NCBI RefSeq assembly: GCF_030254645.1
Contig: NZ_CP116346.1
Location: 186,001 to 250,000, forward strand
Direction: 5' to 3'
From: Paucibacter sediminis
Lineage (GTDB): Bacteria; Pseudomonadota; Gammaproteobacteria; Burkholderiales; Burkholderiaceae_C
DNA length: 64,000 nucleotides
The notes beneath the pieces were generated by a model that was given only the letters and a program-made list of their open reading frames with translations, was not told the DNA's origin and did no database searches. The first letter of the stretch is position 1, and each line of letters begins with the position of its first letter. Both the position numbers and the translations under genes were made by a program. Of the stretch, positions 25,032 to 33,309 are shown one piece after another.

Positions 25032-27827
25032 ATGCCATCCATCGCCTTGCTCTACCCCGGGGACCGCGCCGCACGGGATCGCAGCGCCCCCAAGGAGAGC
25101 CGCTTCGCCGCGCTCTTCGAGGCCTTCGCCAAGGCCGGTGTCGCGGCGCAGCCGGCGGTCTACAGCGACGAGTTCGCAGCCGAGGTCGCCGCGCAGCTGC
25201 GCGGGGTCGACGGCGTGCTGGTCTGGTGCAATCCGATCGAGTCGGGGCACCGGCGGGAGCGCCTCGACGCCCTGCTGAGGGAGGCCGCCGCGGCCGGCGT
25301 CTTCGTCAGCACGCACCCGGACACCATCCTGAAGCTGGGCACCAAGGACGTGCTGCTGGAGGTGCGCGAGCTGCCCTTCGGCAGCGATGCGGTACGCGTG
25401 GACAGCCTCGCCCAGCTGGCCGCCGAGCTGCCGGCGCGCCTGCAGTGCGGCGCGCGCGTGCTGAAGCAGTACCGCGGGCACAGCGGCATGGGCATCTGGC
25501 GTGTCGAGCGCGTCGAGCAGCCGGCGGGCGCCGCGCTGCTGAAGGTCAGGCACGCGCTGCGCGGCAGCGAGGAGGAGCAGCTCGACCTCGCCACCCTGCT
25601 GCAGCGGCTGGCCGGCTACTTCGAGCCCGAGAACGGCGGCCACATGATCGACCAGGCCTGGCAGCCGCGCCTGGTGGAGGGCATGGTGCGCGCCTACCTG
25701 GTCGAAGACCGCGTCGCGGGTTTTGGCCACCAGGCGGTCAATGCGCTGTACCCGAGCCAGGCGGGCAAGCCCGGCGAGCCCGCGCCCACGCCCGGCCCGC
25801 GCATCTACCACCCGGCCGACCTGCCGCAGTTCCAGCCGCTGCGGCACCTGCTGGAGACCGGATGGGTCGAGCAGCTGCGCGCCTGCGTCGGCCTGGCGCG
25901 CGAGCAGCTACCGATGCTGTGGGACTGCGACTTCATGCTGGGCGATCCCACGGCCGAGCAGCCGGAGCGTTACGTGCTCTGCGAGATCAATGTGAGCAGC
26001 GTGTCGCCCTTCCCGCCATCGGCGATTGCACCGCTGGTGGCGGCCGTCAAGGCAAGGCTCGCCAGGGCCCGCGCTGAGGCTGCCGCGATGCGCACTCACC
26101 CGAGCTCACGCCCGCTGGCATGCCTGCTTGCCAGCCTGTCTGGCTGCTTGATGGCCGTCACCCTGGCGGCCAGCGCCGTGGCTGCCCCCACCGGCGCGGA
26201 CGCGCTCGCGATCCGGTCGCATGTCGAGTTCCTGGCAGACGACCTGCTGGAAGGCCGTGAGGCGGGCACGCGTGGCCACGACATTGCGGCGCGTTATGTG
26301 GCGAGCCAGTTTGCCCGCAGCGGGCTGCTGCCGGCTGGCGACGCGGGCGGCTTTCTGCAGCGCCTGCGATTGCGCGCCACGCGGCTGCTGCCGGACGCGG
26401 CCGAATTCGAACTGGCCGGGCCGGGCGAGCCGCAGCGCTACAGCTACGGTGCAGACTTTGTGCCGCTCCCCAGCCGTGATGCCGGCAGCACCGACGCCAG
26501 CGCCGACATCGTCTATGCCGGGCATGGCATCGTGGCGCCCCATCTGGGCCTGGACGACTATGCCGGGCTGGATGCCAAGGGCAAGTTTGTGCTGGTCCTG
26601 GCAGGCAGCCCACGCCTGATGTCGGGCGACCAGGCGGCCCACTTCGCGAGCCCGCGACTGAAGCAGGCGCTCGCCGCCGCACACGGCGCCATCGGTCTCA
26701 TCACGCTGCAGACCCCGGCCAACGAAGCGCAGTTTGGTTTCGCGCAACTGCTGCGGACGCTGCAGGACTTCCGTTCCTACGCCTGGTTGGACGCCAGCGG
26801 CAAGCCGCAGGGCGGCGCCACCGCCGTGCCGCACCTGGCGACGCTGTCTGTCACCGGGGCCGAAAAGCTGCTGAACCGCGCGGGCATGCGGCTGGCGGAG
26901 CTGATCGCGCGCGCCGACCAGGGCCTGCCCCCGCCACGTCTGGCGTTTGGCGCCAAGCTCCGCATCGCGCGCAAGAGCCAGCTGCAGGACATGGCCAGCG
27001 CCAATGTGCTGGGCCGCATCGAAGGCAGCGACGCGCTGCTCAAGCACGAGCATGTGGTCGTGACGGCGCACCTGGACCATCTGGGCACGGCGCCCGGCGC
27101 GACGGGTGACAAGGTTTACAACGGCGCGCTGGACAACGCCACGGGTGTGGCCGTGATCAGCGAGGCCGCCCGCCTGATCGCCGCCCTGCCGGCCCGGCCA
27201 CGGCGCTCAATCCTGTTTGTCGCGAGCACCGCAGAGGAGGCCGGCCTGCTGGGTTCCGAGTACTTCGTGAACCAGGCGCAGGCGGCAGGGCTGACGCTGG
27301 TGGCCAATCTCAATGTCGACATGCCGATACTGACCTATGACTTCCTCGACGTCTGCGCCTTTGGCGCGGAGCACTCGAGCATGGGCGAGTTGCTGCTCAG
27401 CGTCGCGCAATCACATGGTGTACCGGTCTCGCTGGACCCCAAACCGGAGCGGCGCCGATTCACGCGCTCGGACCAGTACTCCTTCGTCAAGGCAGGCATC
27501 CCGGCCGCCTTCCTCAACACCGGCCTGCACTCGCGCAGCGAACAAGGCGCCGGCCAACGCGCCCGCGACGAGATAGAGTCCAAACACTATCACCGCGTCA
27601 GCGACGACAGCACCCTGCCCATCAACTACGACGCAGCTGCCAGATTCGCCGACCTGACCGCGGCCATGCTCGTCGAATTGGCGAACACGCCGACACGTCC
27701 GCAATGGAAACCAGGCAACTTCTTCGGCGAGACCTTTGGCCGTGGCGCCAGCCGCGACGATGGCGATGACGAACAGCGCATGCGCATTGGGGCTTGGCCG
27801 CCAGCGCCTGCCGTCCGTGGCAAGTAG
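25032..27827 (+). CDS. Fusion: Cj0069-type ATP-grasp-like protein plus signal-peptide-bearing M28 peptidase
   Basis: One 931-residue frame joins two unrelated parts. Residues 1 to about 350 resemble the Cj0069 family seen near chromate genes, with ATP-grasp-like segments VLKQYRGHSGMGIWRVE, MLWDCDFMLGDP and CEINVSSVSPFPPSA. Residues 353-931 are a zinc aminopeptidase of family M28: VTAHLDHLGTAPG, YNGALDNATGVAV, ASTAEEAGLLGSEYF and NLNVDM carry the expected His/Asp/Glu ligands. At the joint, M353 (ATG 26088) starts a classical signal peptide (SRPLACLLASLSGCLMAV then ending AVAAP), and a GAGG lies 9 bases upstream of it. Either the two are made separately from overlapping starts, or the stop of the first gene has been lost. 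The substrate of neither part is known to me. Confidence 0.75.
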   Translation: MPSIALLYPGDRAARDRSAPKESRFAALFEAFAKAGVAAQPAVYSDEFAAEVAAQLRGVDGVLVWCNPIESGHRRERLDALLREAAAAGVFVSTHPDTILKLGTKDVLLEVRELPFGSDAVRVDSLAQLAAELPARLQCGARVLKQYRGHSGMGIWRVERVEQPAGAALLKVRHALRGSEEEQLDLATLLQRLAGYFEPENGGHMIDQAWQPRLVEGMVRAYLVEDRVAGFGHQAVNALYPSQAGKPGEPAPTPGPRIYHPADLPQFQPLRHLLETGWVEQLRACVGLAREQLPMLWDCDFMLGDPTAEQPERYVLCEINVSSVSPFPPSAIAPLVAAVKARLARARAEAAAMRTHPSSRPLACLLASLSGCLMAVTLAASAVAAPTGADALAIRSHVEFLADDLLEGREAGTRGHDIAARYVASQFARSGLLPAGDAGGFLQRLRLRATRLLPDAAEFELAGPGEPQRYSYGADFVPLPSRDAGSTDASADIVYAGHGIVAPHLGLDDYAGLDAKGKFVLVLAGSPRLMSGDQAAHFASPRLKQALAAAHGAIGLITLQTPANEAQFGFAQLLRTLQDFRSYAWLDASGKPQGGATAVPHLATLSVTGAEKLLNRAGMRLAELIARADQGLPPPRLAFGAKLRIARKSQLQDMASANVLGRIEGSDALLKHEHVVVTAHLDHLGTAPGATGDKVYNGALDNATGVAVISEAARLIAALPARPRRSILFVASTAEEAGLLGSEYFVNQAQAAGLTLVANLNVDMPILTYDFLDVCAFGAEHSSMGELLLSVAQSHGVPVSLDPKPERRRFTRSDQYSFVKAGIPAAFLNTGLHSRSEQGAGQRARDEIESKHYHRVSDDSTLPINYDAAARFADLTAAMLVELANTPTRPQWKPGNFFGETFGRGASRDDGDDEQRMRIGAWPPAPAVRGK

Positions 27828-27918
27828 ACACCATTGCCATGTGCATGCCCCTTCGGCCGGGGTCCGTTGACGCCAAATGTCGCGACTGGCCGATTGGTGG
27901 GAACGCTAACGCTGTGCG

Positions 27919-27987
27919 CCGATGCTGTGGAACTGCGACTTCATGTTGGGCGAGCCCACGACCGAATATCCGGAGCGTTATTTCTAG
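27919..27987 (+). pseudogene. 63-base remnant of a Cj0069-type gene
   Basis: Bases 27919-27981 align without gaps to 25911-25973 within the upstream gene (55 of 63 identical by hand count), encoding MLWNCDFMLGEPTTEYPERYF against MLWDCDFMLGDPTAEQPERYV. Homology stops abruptly on both sides and the frame ends at TAG 27985-27987. This is a diverged fragment of a second copy, lying directly after the M28 part. The rest of the 197-base gap before truD shows nothing else I can name. Confidence 0.75.
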
Positions 27988-28024
27988 TGGGCGTCCGACG
28001 CCGACGTCCATCTGGTGGATCGCG

Positions 28025-29050
28025 TCATTCGACTGCCGCAGGCTCGTTCTCCGTGTGCCGCTCAGGCTCCGTGGTGCGGAGGATTTCATTCAGTACGGAC
28101 GTGGCGTAAGTCCCGGCGGGCAAGGAGAACGTGAGCACCAGTTGATCGGCTTGCGGCCATTCCCATGACATGTCCACCGGGCTCGCCACCAGGGCGCGGC
28201 GCTCCTGATCCAGGCCGGCGTGTTCCATGCCGTCGCACAGGGTGGCGTGACGTTCAGCCACGCCGTTCTCCAGAGCCTGCGCTTGATCGGTGGTGATCAC
28301 GCGGCCACGGCCCCAGAGCGGCCCGGTGGGTCGGCCCGCCTCGTCCATCACGTCACCGGGCAGGGTCTTGCCCCAGAGTCCCTGCTGAATGCGCAGCGCC
28401 AGCACTTCATTGAAGACGAAGGAGCGCACCGCCGACAGGTAGATGCCCTTCTTCTTCGGGTTGCGCACGCGGATCTCGCGCGCCAGCATGGCGCGGCCCT
28501 GCTCGACGTTGCCGCCCTCAAAGCCGAAACGCTGGGCGCCGAAGTAGTTGGGCACACCCTGTGACGAAATAGCCTTCAGATTGGCCTCGATGGCGGCAAT
28601 GGCATCGGGGCCGCCGCTCAGCTCACGCAGCACGATGCGAAACCGGTTGCCCTGCAGATCACCGGGGCGCAGCTTCTTCACATGGCGGCTCTGGCTCAAC
28701 ACCTTGAATTCCGGATGCTGAAGCAGGGTCAGGTCGGGCGTCTCGCCCTTCGGAAAATAGATGCTGAACCACTGACGGGTGATGGCGTAGCGGTCCTTGA
28801 GGCCGGCATAGCCCACGTCCCATTCCTGCACGCCGGCGGCCTCGGCCAGCTGCTGGGCGACGAAGGCGGTGTTGGCGCCGTTCTTTTCGATCTCCAGCCA
28901 GATGTGTTCGCCCGCACCGGAGGGCAGCTGCAGCGGCAGTTCGGTCACGCCGAAATCCTCGTTGTGGCCTTTCAGGGTGGCGCTGGCGCCGCTGGCCGGA
29001 TAAGCGTGGGGCCACTGCGGCAAGGTCGTGTATTGATAAGCGTCGGTCAT
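28025..29050 (-). CDS. truD: tRNA pseudouridine(13) synthase TruD
   Basis: A 341-residue enzyme isomerising U13 of tRNA-Glu. The catalytic Asp is in VGYAGLKDRYAITRQWFS; other family blocks are NEDFGVTELPL, EKNGANT, RPGDLQGNRFRIVLREL and VPNYFGAQRFGFEGGNV, and the TRUD insertion domain lies in the middle. It stands alone, without the IspF and SurE genes that flank it in gammaproteobacteria, beside a remnant and a low-GC gene. That makes arrival by transfer possible but unproven. Confidence 0.93.
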   Translation of the reverse strand: MTDAYQYTTLPQWPHAYPASGASATLKGHNEDFGVTELPLQLPSGAGEHIWLEIEKNGANTAFVAQQLAEAAGVQEWDVGYAGLKDRYAITRQWFSIYFPKGETPDLTLLQHPEFKVLSQSRHVKKLRPGDLQGNRFRIVLRELSGGPDAIAAIEANLKAISSQGVPNYFGAQRFGFEGGNVEQGRAMLAREIRVRNPKKKGIYLSAVRSFVFNEVLALRIQQGLWGKTLPGDVMDEAGRPTGPLWGRGRVITTDQAQALENGVAERHATLCDGMEHAGLDQERRALVASPVDMSWEWPQADQLVLTFSLPAGTYATSVLNEILRTTEPERHTENEPAAVE

Positions 29051-29347
29051 GAGCGGTCTGAGGGCAGCAGTTGTAGGTCGGGACAGGCTGTCAAACCGAC
29101 CAGGGGCAGTCCAGACCGTGATTCTCGCCCTGCCCGCATGCCTTGATGAGCGTCAGGCCTGACCGCTTAGGCGATGCCCGCCACGCCATCGAGGTACCGG
29201 GAAGGCTGTTGGTCGATGCGTCCCCGAAAGACGTAGGATGACCCCGGGGCGTCCGGTCGCTTCGATGGTACCCGTGCCCAACCTCGGTGGTTCACCGCCT
29301 CTGAGCATGCCCTACCTGGCCTACTTGCCAACTGAATGGAGGTCAAC
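29051..29347. other. Gene-free stretch upstream of the low-GC hypothetical
   Basis: This 297-base gap lies between the divergent truD and the hypothetical gene. It contains scattered short dyads (for example ATCGAGGTACCGGG around 29190) but no convincing promoter pair, terminator or RNA gene. Confidence 0.4.
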
Positions 29348-30073
29348 ATGGTACGTGTCGACATTCGCACTTCATTCTCACTGCTTTGTTTGCTGCTTTT
29401 CCAAGCGGGTGCGGCCGTTGCGCAGGCTGATAGCGGTGCTACATCCAATGAGGCGCTTGCGACAATTTCCGGTTTTGCGCGAGAGTTTTGCCTCTCCGCC
29501 GATTCGACCTCCCGCAGCACCTCTGTGGAGCTCTCTGGTGATGCGAAGGTCAAGCTCAACGCCGTAATCAGCAAGATAGTGGGCCTCGAAATCGGCGGCG
29601 GCGGCAAGTACATCGACACAAATACAGAAGGTGTCCTGCAAAAGGACCTTGCCGCCGCGTATCAGGACACGAACCGTTGTCGAATGGCGGTTTTGGAACT
29701 GCTAGGGAATCGCCTGCTACCGGCGCAAGCCCCAAGTGCGTCCGCAGCCAGGATGGCTGGCCGATGGCGCGACGGCACGGACGATACGGTCTTCATAAAT
29801 GTCGTCGTTCGCGGCCGAGATTTTCATTCAATCGAGTACAACCGATTTGGTCAGCCGACCGGCTCCATTGATGCCGTTGTCGCGGAGGGCAATGTCGAAG
29901 GCATGTATTTCATAGAGCCGACGCAGCCAGGGAACAAGACCTTCGTTGTCGCAGAGCGAACCATGGTAGGGACTGTGACGATGCGACTGTCGCAAGATGA
30001 ACAGCGGCTCGTCGGCACGTTCGTGACTAAGAAGGCCAACATGGCGGTTCCGTTCGAATGGGTTCGACCGTGA
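29348..30073 (+). CDS. Exported hypothetical protein of atypical composition
   Basis: A 241-residue protein of unknown function, with a signal peptide (MVRVDIRTSF...AAVAQ). The start is fixed by GGAGG five bases before ATG 29348; an ATG at 29336 overlaps that ribosome site. The mature part has two apparent halves: a helical region with FAREFCLSADS and DTNRCRMAVLELL (two Cys that may pair) and a C-terminal beta-rich region with AGRWRDGTDDTVFINV, GRDFHSIEYNRFGQP and LVGTFVTKKANM. Codon use is visibly less GC-rich than in all neighbours. No neighbour suggests a role. Confidence 0.7.
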   Translation: MVRVDIRTSFSLLCLLLFQAGAAVAQADSGATSNEALATISGFAREFCLSADSTSRSTSVELSGDAKVKLNAVISKIVGLEIGGGGKYIDTNTEGVLQKDLAAAYQDTNRCRMAVLELLGNRLLPAQAPSASAARMAGRWRDGTDDTVFINVVVRGRDFHSIEYNRFGQPTGSIDAVVAEGNVEGMYFIEPTQPGNKTFVVAERTMVGTVTMRLSQDEQRLVGTFVTKKANMAVPFEWVRP

Positions 30074-30250
30074 AACCCATATCAGGGCACGGCACAGAGG
30101 AGAGGCTCCGCCCTCCTACAGTGAGGCGAAGCACCATGGGTCCCACGATCGTGCGGACCGGCCTCAGGAGCCAGTCACCCAACTGACTGGGCCGAGGGTC
30201 GGCTCCTGGCCGACCCCGTGCCCTCGACACTGGCAGTCCAGTCGCGCCCC

Positions 30251-30691
30251 TCAGCAGCAGCGCCCTCCCGCCGCGCAACACCCCGACTCCGTGGCGCCTG
30301 CGCCCTGCCCCAGCAGCGTCGACGCCGCGATGATGCCTGCCTTGACGATGAGCGCTTCGGGAATGGCCTCGAAGCTGACGCCATCGACCTCCATGGTGCG
30401 GCAGGGCAGGTCGCCGCAGACCTCGCAGCAGGGGCTGCTGCCGGCGCGGGCACCCAGCCATTCCTCCATGGGCTTGCCGCCGATCCAGATCCGGTTCGAC
30501 TCGGCCGGATGGGCGCGGAACGCCGCCTCGTCCAGGGTCTGGGTTTCAAGCGCCGGCGCGATCCCCAGCGGGCCGAGTGCGGCCTGCAGCTTGGTCATCG
30601 CCGCGGCCAGGTTCTGCTGCGTGGATCCGCAGCGCGGGCAGGTTTCGCCCTCGGTGACGAGGCGCTTCCATACGATGGGCAATGGCTGCAT
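30251..30691 (-). CDS. DUF2703 domain protein
   Basis: A 146-residue Cys-rich cytoplasmic protein. Features: an N-terminal CPRCGSTQQNLAAAM motif, then SNRIWIGGKPMEEWLGA, a CCEVCGDLPCRTMEV cluster and a C-terminal GCCAAGGRCC tail. DUF2703 proteins often sit near metal-handling genes. The start at 30691 has GGAG seven bases upstream; the longer frame to 30727 is less likely. It precedes, on the other strand, the metal operon beginning at 31277. A metal-binding role is inference from the cysteines only. Confidence 0.75.
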   Translation of the reverse strand: MQPLPIVWKRLVTEGETCPRCGSTQQNLAAAMTKLQAALGPLGIAPALETQTLDEAAFRAHPAESNRIWIGGKPMEEWLGARAGSSPCCEVCGDLPCRTMEVDGVSFEAIPEALIVKAGIIAASTLLGQGAGATESGCCAAGGRCC

Positions 30692-30745
30692 CTGAGACTC
30701 CCGCTGCGTGCGATCGACCCCCAGCATAAGCGCAAGGCCCCGCCG

Positions 30746-31069
30746 CTAGGGTAGCCCATGGCGCTGGCGCGCCGCCAGGCATTTGGCATCGCCGGCCACC
30801 ACCTCGCGGCAGGGCGAGGGGCGCTGCGCGTAGACGCTGCAGGCCACCGCGCCGCCGATCTCGCCTTGCAGGGCGGCACAGCGCGGCGCCTTGCTGTGGG
30901 TGCCCGCCATGCAGCTGTAGAGCGGGCTCACGCGCTCGGTGAGCGCATCCGGCAGGTCCGACGCCTCGGCCCAGTAGAACGAGACACGGAAGCTGGCGCA
31001 GCAGGCGCCGCAACTCATGCAGGGATTGACGGCAGCGGCAAGGGGGCGGCAAGCGTTCGCATCAGCCAT
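30746..31069 (-). CDS. YkgJ-family cysteine cluster protein
   Basis: A 107-residue protein of the YkgJ/UPF0153 family, thought to bind zinc or an iron-sulfur cluster through its cysteines. The pattern is recognisable: NPCMSCGACCASFRV, then CMAGT, RCAALQGEIGGAVACSVYAQRPSPCREV and AGDAKCLAAR. It is transcribed leftward, with the DUF2703 gene 54 bases downstream, and is divergent from the metal operon across an FNR-like box. Biochemical function of the family is not established. Confidence 0.85.
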   Translation of the reverse strand: MADANACRPLAAAVNPCMSCGACCASFRVSFYWAEASDLPDALTERVSPLYSCMAGTHSKAPRCAALQGEIGGAVACSVYAQRPSPCREVVAGDAKCLAARQRHGLP

Positions 31070-31192
31070 GAGCAAGCGTTGGCCGCGCCCTTGACGCCGG
31101 CCTCATCAGGCGTCCACACACCTGGCGGGCAGATTCTAGAAAAATCGACAGGCGGGCCGTGCTGCCGACGAGCGTCGCGGCGCATCGTCAGT

Positions 31193-31206
31193 TTGACGGG
31201 GATCAA
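31193..31206. promoter_or_regulatory. FNR-like operator upstream of the Cu-type ATPase operon
   Basis: TTGACGGGGATCAA matches TTGAT-N4-ATCAA at 9 of 10 specified positions. It lies 70 bases before the first gene of the metal operon (31277) and 123 bases before the divergent YkgJ-family gene. Confidence 0.7.
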
Positions 31207-31276
31207 GGTTTGCCTTGCCCTCGAGTCGCAAGATGGACTTGCACGCCCCACCGGGGCCGGGCAGCGCGAGCCCATC

Positions 31277-31729
31277 ATGACCACGATGCTGAGACGAACC
31301 ACCAGGCAAGGCCTAGCCACAGCCATGCTGTTCGTCTGGATGTTTGCGCTGGTCAGCGGCATGGCCAATGCTTGCGCCCTCGGCAAGAGGAGTCCCCTTG
31401 ACAGCAGCCCGATCACGACGACCTATCGCCACAACGACGCGGCCGGCGTGCATGAGCATGATGACCACAGCGCGGCGGGTTTCACCGCCCCGCGCTCAAG
31501 CGATCACGAGGATGCCTGCCAGCGCTTCTGCGACGACGAATGGTCGACGCTGAATCCACTCTCCAAGGACCTGGGCAGCCCGGCCAGCATGCTCCCGCTG
31601 CTGTTCGAATCGACCACCTTGGTCTGGACGTCGGAACAGGCCCTGGCGCCGGCGGCCCCTGCCCGTGCGGTGCCGATGCGTGGGACGGGGCCACCGATCC
31701 CGATCCGCTTCCTGAGACTGACGATTTAG
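31277..31729 (+). CDS. Small exported His-containing protein, first gene of metal operon
   Basis: A 150-residue protein with an N-terminal hydrophobic segment (residues about 10-32, ending MANAC) consistent with a signal peptide or anchor. The middle is rich in His/Asp (HNDAAGVHEHDDHSAAGF, SSDHEDACQRFCDDE) with three Cys, and the C-terminal part is hydrophobic/Pro-rich. I do not recognise a named family. The pattern resembles small periplasmic proteins of copper operons, and its position ahead of a Cu-type ATPase supports metal binding. The much longer frame from 30758 is antisense to the YkgJ gene and is rejected. Confidence 0.65.
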   Translation: MTTMLRRTTRQGLATAMLFVWMFALVSGMANACALGKRSPLDSSPITTTYRHNDAAGVHEHDDHSAAGFTAPRSSDHEDACQRFCDDEWSTLNPLSKDLGSPASMLPLLFESTTLVWTSEQALAPAAPARAVPMRGTGPPIPIRFLRLTI

Positions 31730-31882
31730 CAACCATCCACCGGGCACGCCGGGCCGCGCCCGGAGCTGCCGGTATCGCACGCCCGTGCAGGCGCGTGCTG
31801 GATGGCGAAACAGCGCGCGTGCATTCGACCTGGAATTTGCAGGTTCTTTCCTTCTCTTCGCCGCAGCCCATCGGAGCGCACC

Positions 31883-32374
31883 ATGAACAAGCTCGTCGTC
31901 ACTGCTTCCGCGCTGCTCATCGCAGCCGGCATCGCCACCGCCCAGTCCAAGGATGAAGAAGATCACCAGGCCCATCACCCGGACGGCGCGGCCTCGGCCG
32001 CCATCGTCAAGGCGCCCGTCAAGGCACCCCTGAATGCACCCGTCAAGGCCGGCACGGCCGCGGCCATGAAGAGCGCCGACTCCGCCGCCAGCATGAAGGC
32101 CATGCAGGACATGCACCAGAAGATGATGGCCGCGAAGACGCCCGAGGAGCGTCAGGCTCTGATGGGCGAGCACATGAAGGCCATGCAGGCCGGCATGGGC
32201 ATGATGAAGCAGATGTCCGAACAGCCCGCGGGCGGCGCTGGCGGCATGAAGGGCATGCCGGCCGACCCCAAGGCCCGCATGCAGGCGCTGGAGCAGCGCA
32301 TGGACATGATGCAGACGATGATGGAAATGATGCTGGATCGGATGCCGGCCGCGCCTGCCCAGGGCGGCAAGTGA
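31883..32374 (+). CDS. Exported Met-rich low-complexity protein
   Basis: A 163-residue protein with a signal peptide (MNKLVVTASALLIAAGIATAQ), a short His segment (EEDHQAHHPDG) and an Ala/Lys repeat region (APVKAPLNAPVKAG). A C-terminal half dense in Met follows (MKAMQDMHQKMMAAK, MKAMQAGMGMMKQM, MDMMQTMMEMMLDRM). Met and His clusters are typical periplasmic Cu(I) ligands. GGAG lies seven bases before ATG 31883. Function as a copper or silver sponge is inference from composition and context. Confidence 0.75.
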   Translation: MNKLVVTASALLIAAGIATAQSKDEEDHQAHHPDGAASAAIVKAPVKAPLNAPVKAGTAAAMKSADSAASMKAMQDMHQKMMAAKTPEERQALMGEHMKAMQAGMGMMKQMSEQPAGGAGGMKGMPADPKARMQALEQRMDMMQTMMEMMLDRMPAAPAQGGK

Positions 32375-32401
32375 GCCGCTCAGCTGCATCGGGAGATCAT
32401 C

Positions 32402-32647
32402 ATGGATCATCGCGACCCGCAACACCCGCCCTTCTGGCGCTCGCGTTTCGGCATCGGCTGGATCGTCATGGCAGCCGTGGCAGGCTGGTTCCTCTGGGAG
32501 GAGCACCGCGCCCATCTGCTGGGCTTCCTGCCCTATGCATTTCTGCTGGCCTGCCCGTTGATGCATGTGTTTATGCATCGTGGGCACCATCATGGCGGCG
32601 GCCACCCGTCCCATCGCGATGAGCACGGCGAAGGAGATCGGCCATGA
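32402..32647 (+). CDS. DUF2933 small membrane protein
   Basis: An 81-residue protein with two hydrophobic segments ([15 protein letters not shown] and [20 protein letters not shown]) and a His-rich cytoplasmic or periplasmic tail ([20 protein letters not shown]). DUF2933 proteins recur next to heavy-metal P-type ATPases. Its stop overlaps the following methyltransferase start by four bases. Metal binding by the tail is likely but unproven. Confidence 0.85.
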   Translation: MDHRDPQHPPFWRSRFGIGWIVMAAVAGWFLWEEHRAHLLGFLPYAFLLACPLMHVFMHRGHHHGGGHPSHRDEHGEGDRP

Positions 32648-33309
32648 CACACGACGCCCCGGCCTATGGTCTCTGGTCCCTGGTGATCCTGAACTCGGCC
32701 GTGTTCCTGATGTTCGCGTTCAGCTTCTTCAAGCCGCAGACGGCGCGGGACTGGCGCAGCTTCGGTGCCTTTGCCGCCTTCATCGTGGCCCTGTTCGTCG
32801 AGATGTACGGCTTCCCGCTGACCATCTATCTGCTGTCCGGCTGGTTGCAGACGCGCTATCTCGGGCTCGACCCGCTGACTCACAATGCCGGCCACTTGTG
32901 GTCGACGCTGCTGGGCGAGCAGGGCGACCCGCATTTCGGTGCCCTGCACATCGCCAGCTACCTCCTGCTGGGCGGTGGCTTCTGGCTGCTGTCGAGCGCC
33001 TGGCATGTGCTCTACCACGCGCAACGCCGCCGCGGCCTGGCCACCGCCGGGCCCTATGCGCGCATCCGCCATCCGCAGTACGTCGCCTTCGTGCTGATCC
33101 TGCTGGGCTTCCTCGTGCAGTGGCCGACGCTGCTGACCCTGCTGATGTTCCCCGTCCTGCTGCTGATGTATGGCCGCCTCGCCGTCAACGAGGAGCGCGA
33201 GATGGCCAGTCAGTTCGGTGCCGAGTACCGGCGTTACGCCGAGCGCACGCCGCGCTTCCTGCCGCGCTGGTCGGCGAACGCCGACCGTCCCAATCGGGAG
33301 GCCAGATGA
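32644..33309 (+). CDS. Isoprenylcysteine carboxyl methyltransferase-family membrane protein
   Basis: A 221-residue membrane protein with about five hydrophobic segments and the ICMT/PEMT-type SAM-binding block [22 protein letters not shown] followed by [26 protein letters not shown] (cited by [11 protein letters not shown] and EEREM). Homologues often lie in copper and heavy-metal operons, where the substrate is unknown. It is coupled to both neighbours by four-base overlaps (32644-32647 and 33306-33309). Confidence 0.85.
   Translation: MTHDAPAYGLWSLVILNSAVFLMFAFSFFKPQTARDWRSFGAFAAFIVALFVEMYGFPLTIYLLSGWLQTRYLGLDPLTHNAGHLWSTLLGEQGDPHFGALHIASYLLLGGGFWLLSSAWHVLYHAQRRRGLATAGPYARIRHPQYVAFVLILLGFLVQWPTLLTLLMFPVLLLMYGRLAVNEEREMASQFGAEYRRYAERTPRFLPRWSANADRPNREAR

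Noticed and set aside
30196-30216. GGGTCGG-loop-CCGACCC hairpin as terminator
   Set aside because: The 7-pair stem has no T-run on either side, so it is not a convincing intrinsic terminator.
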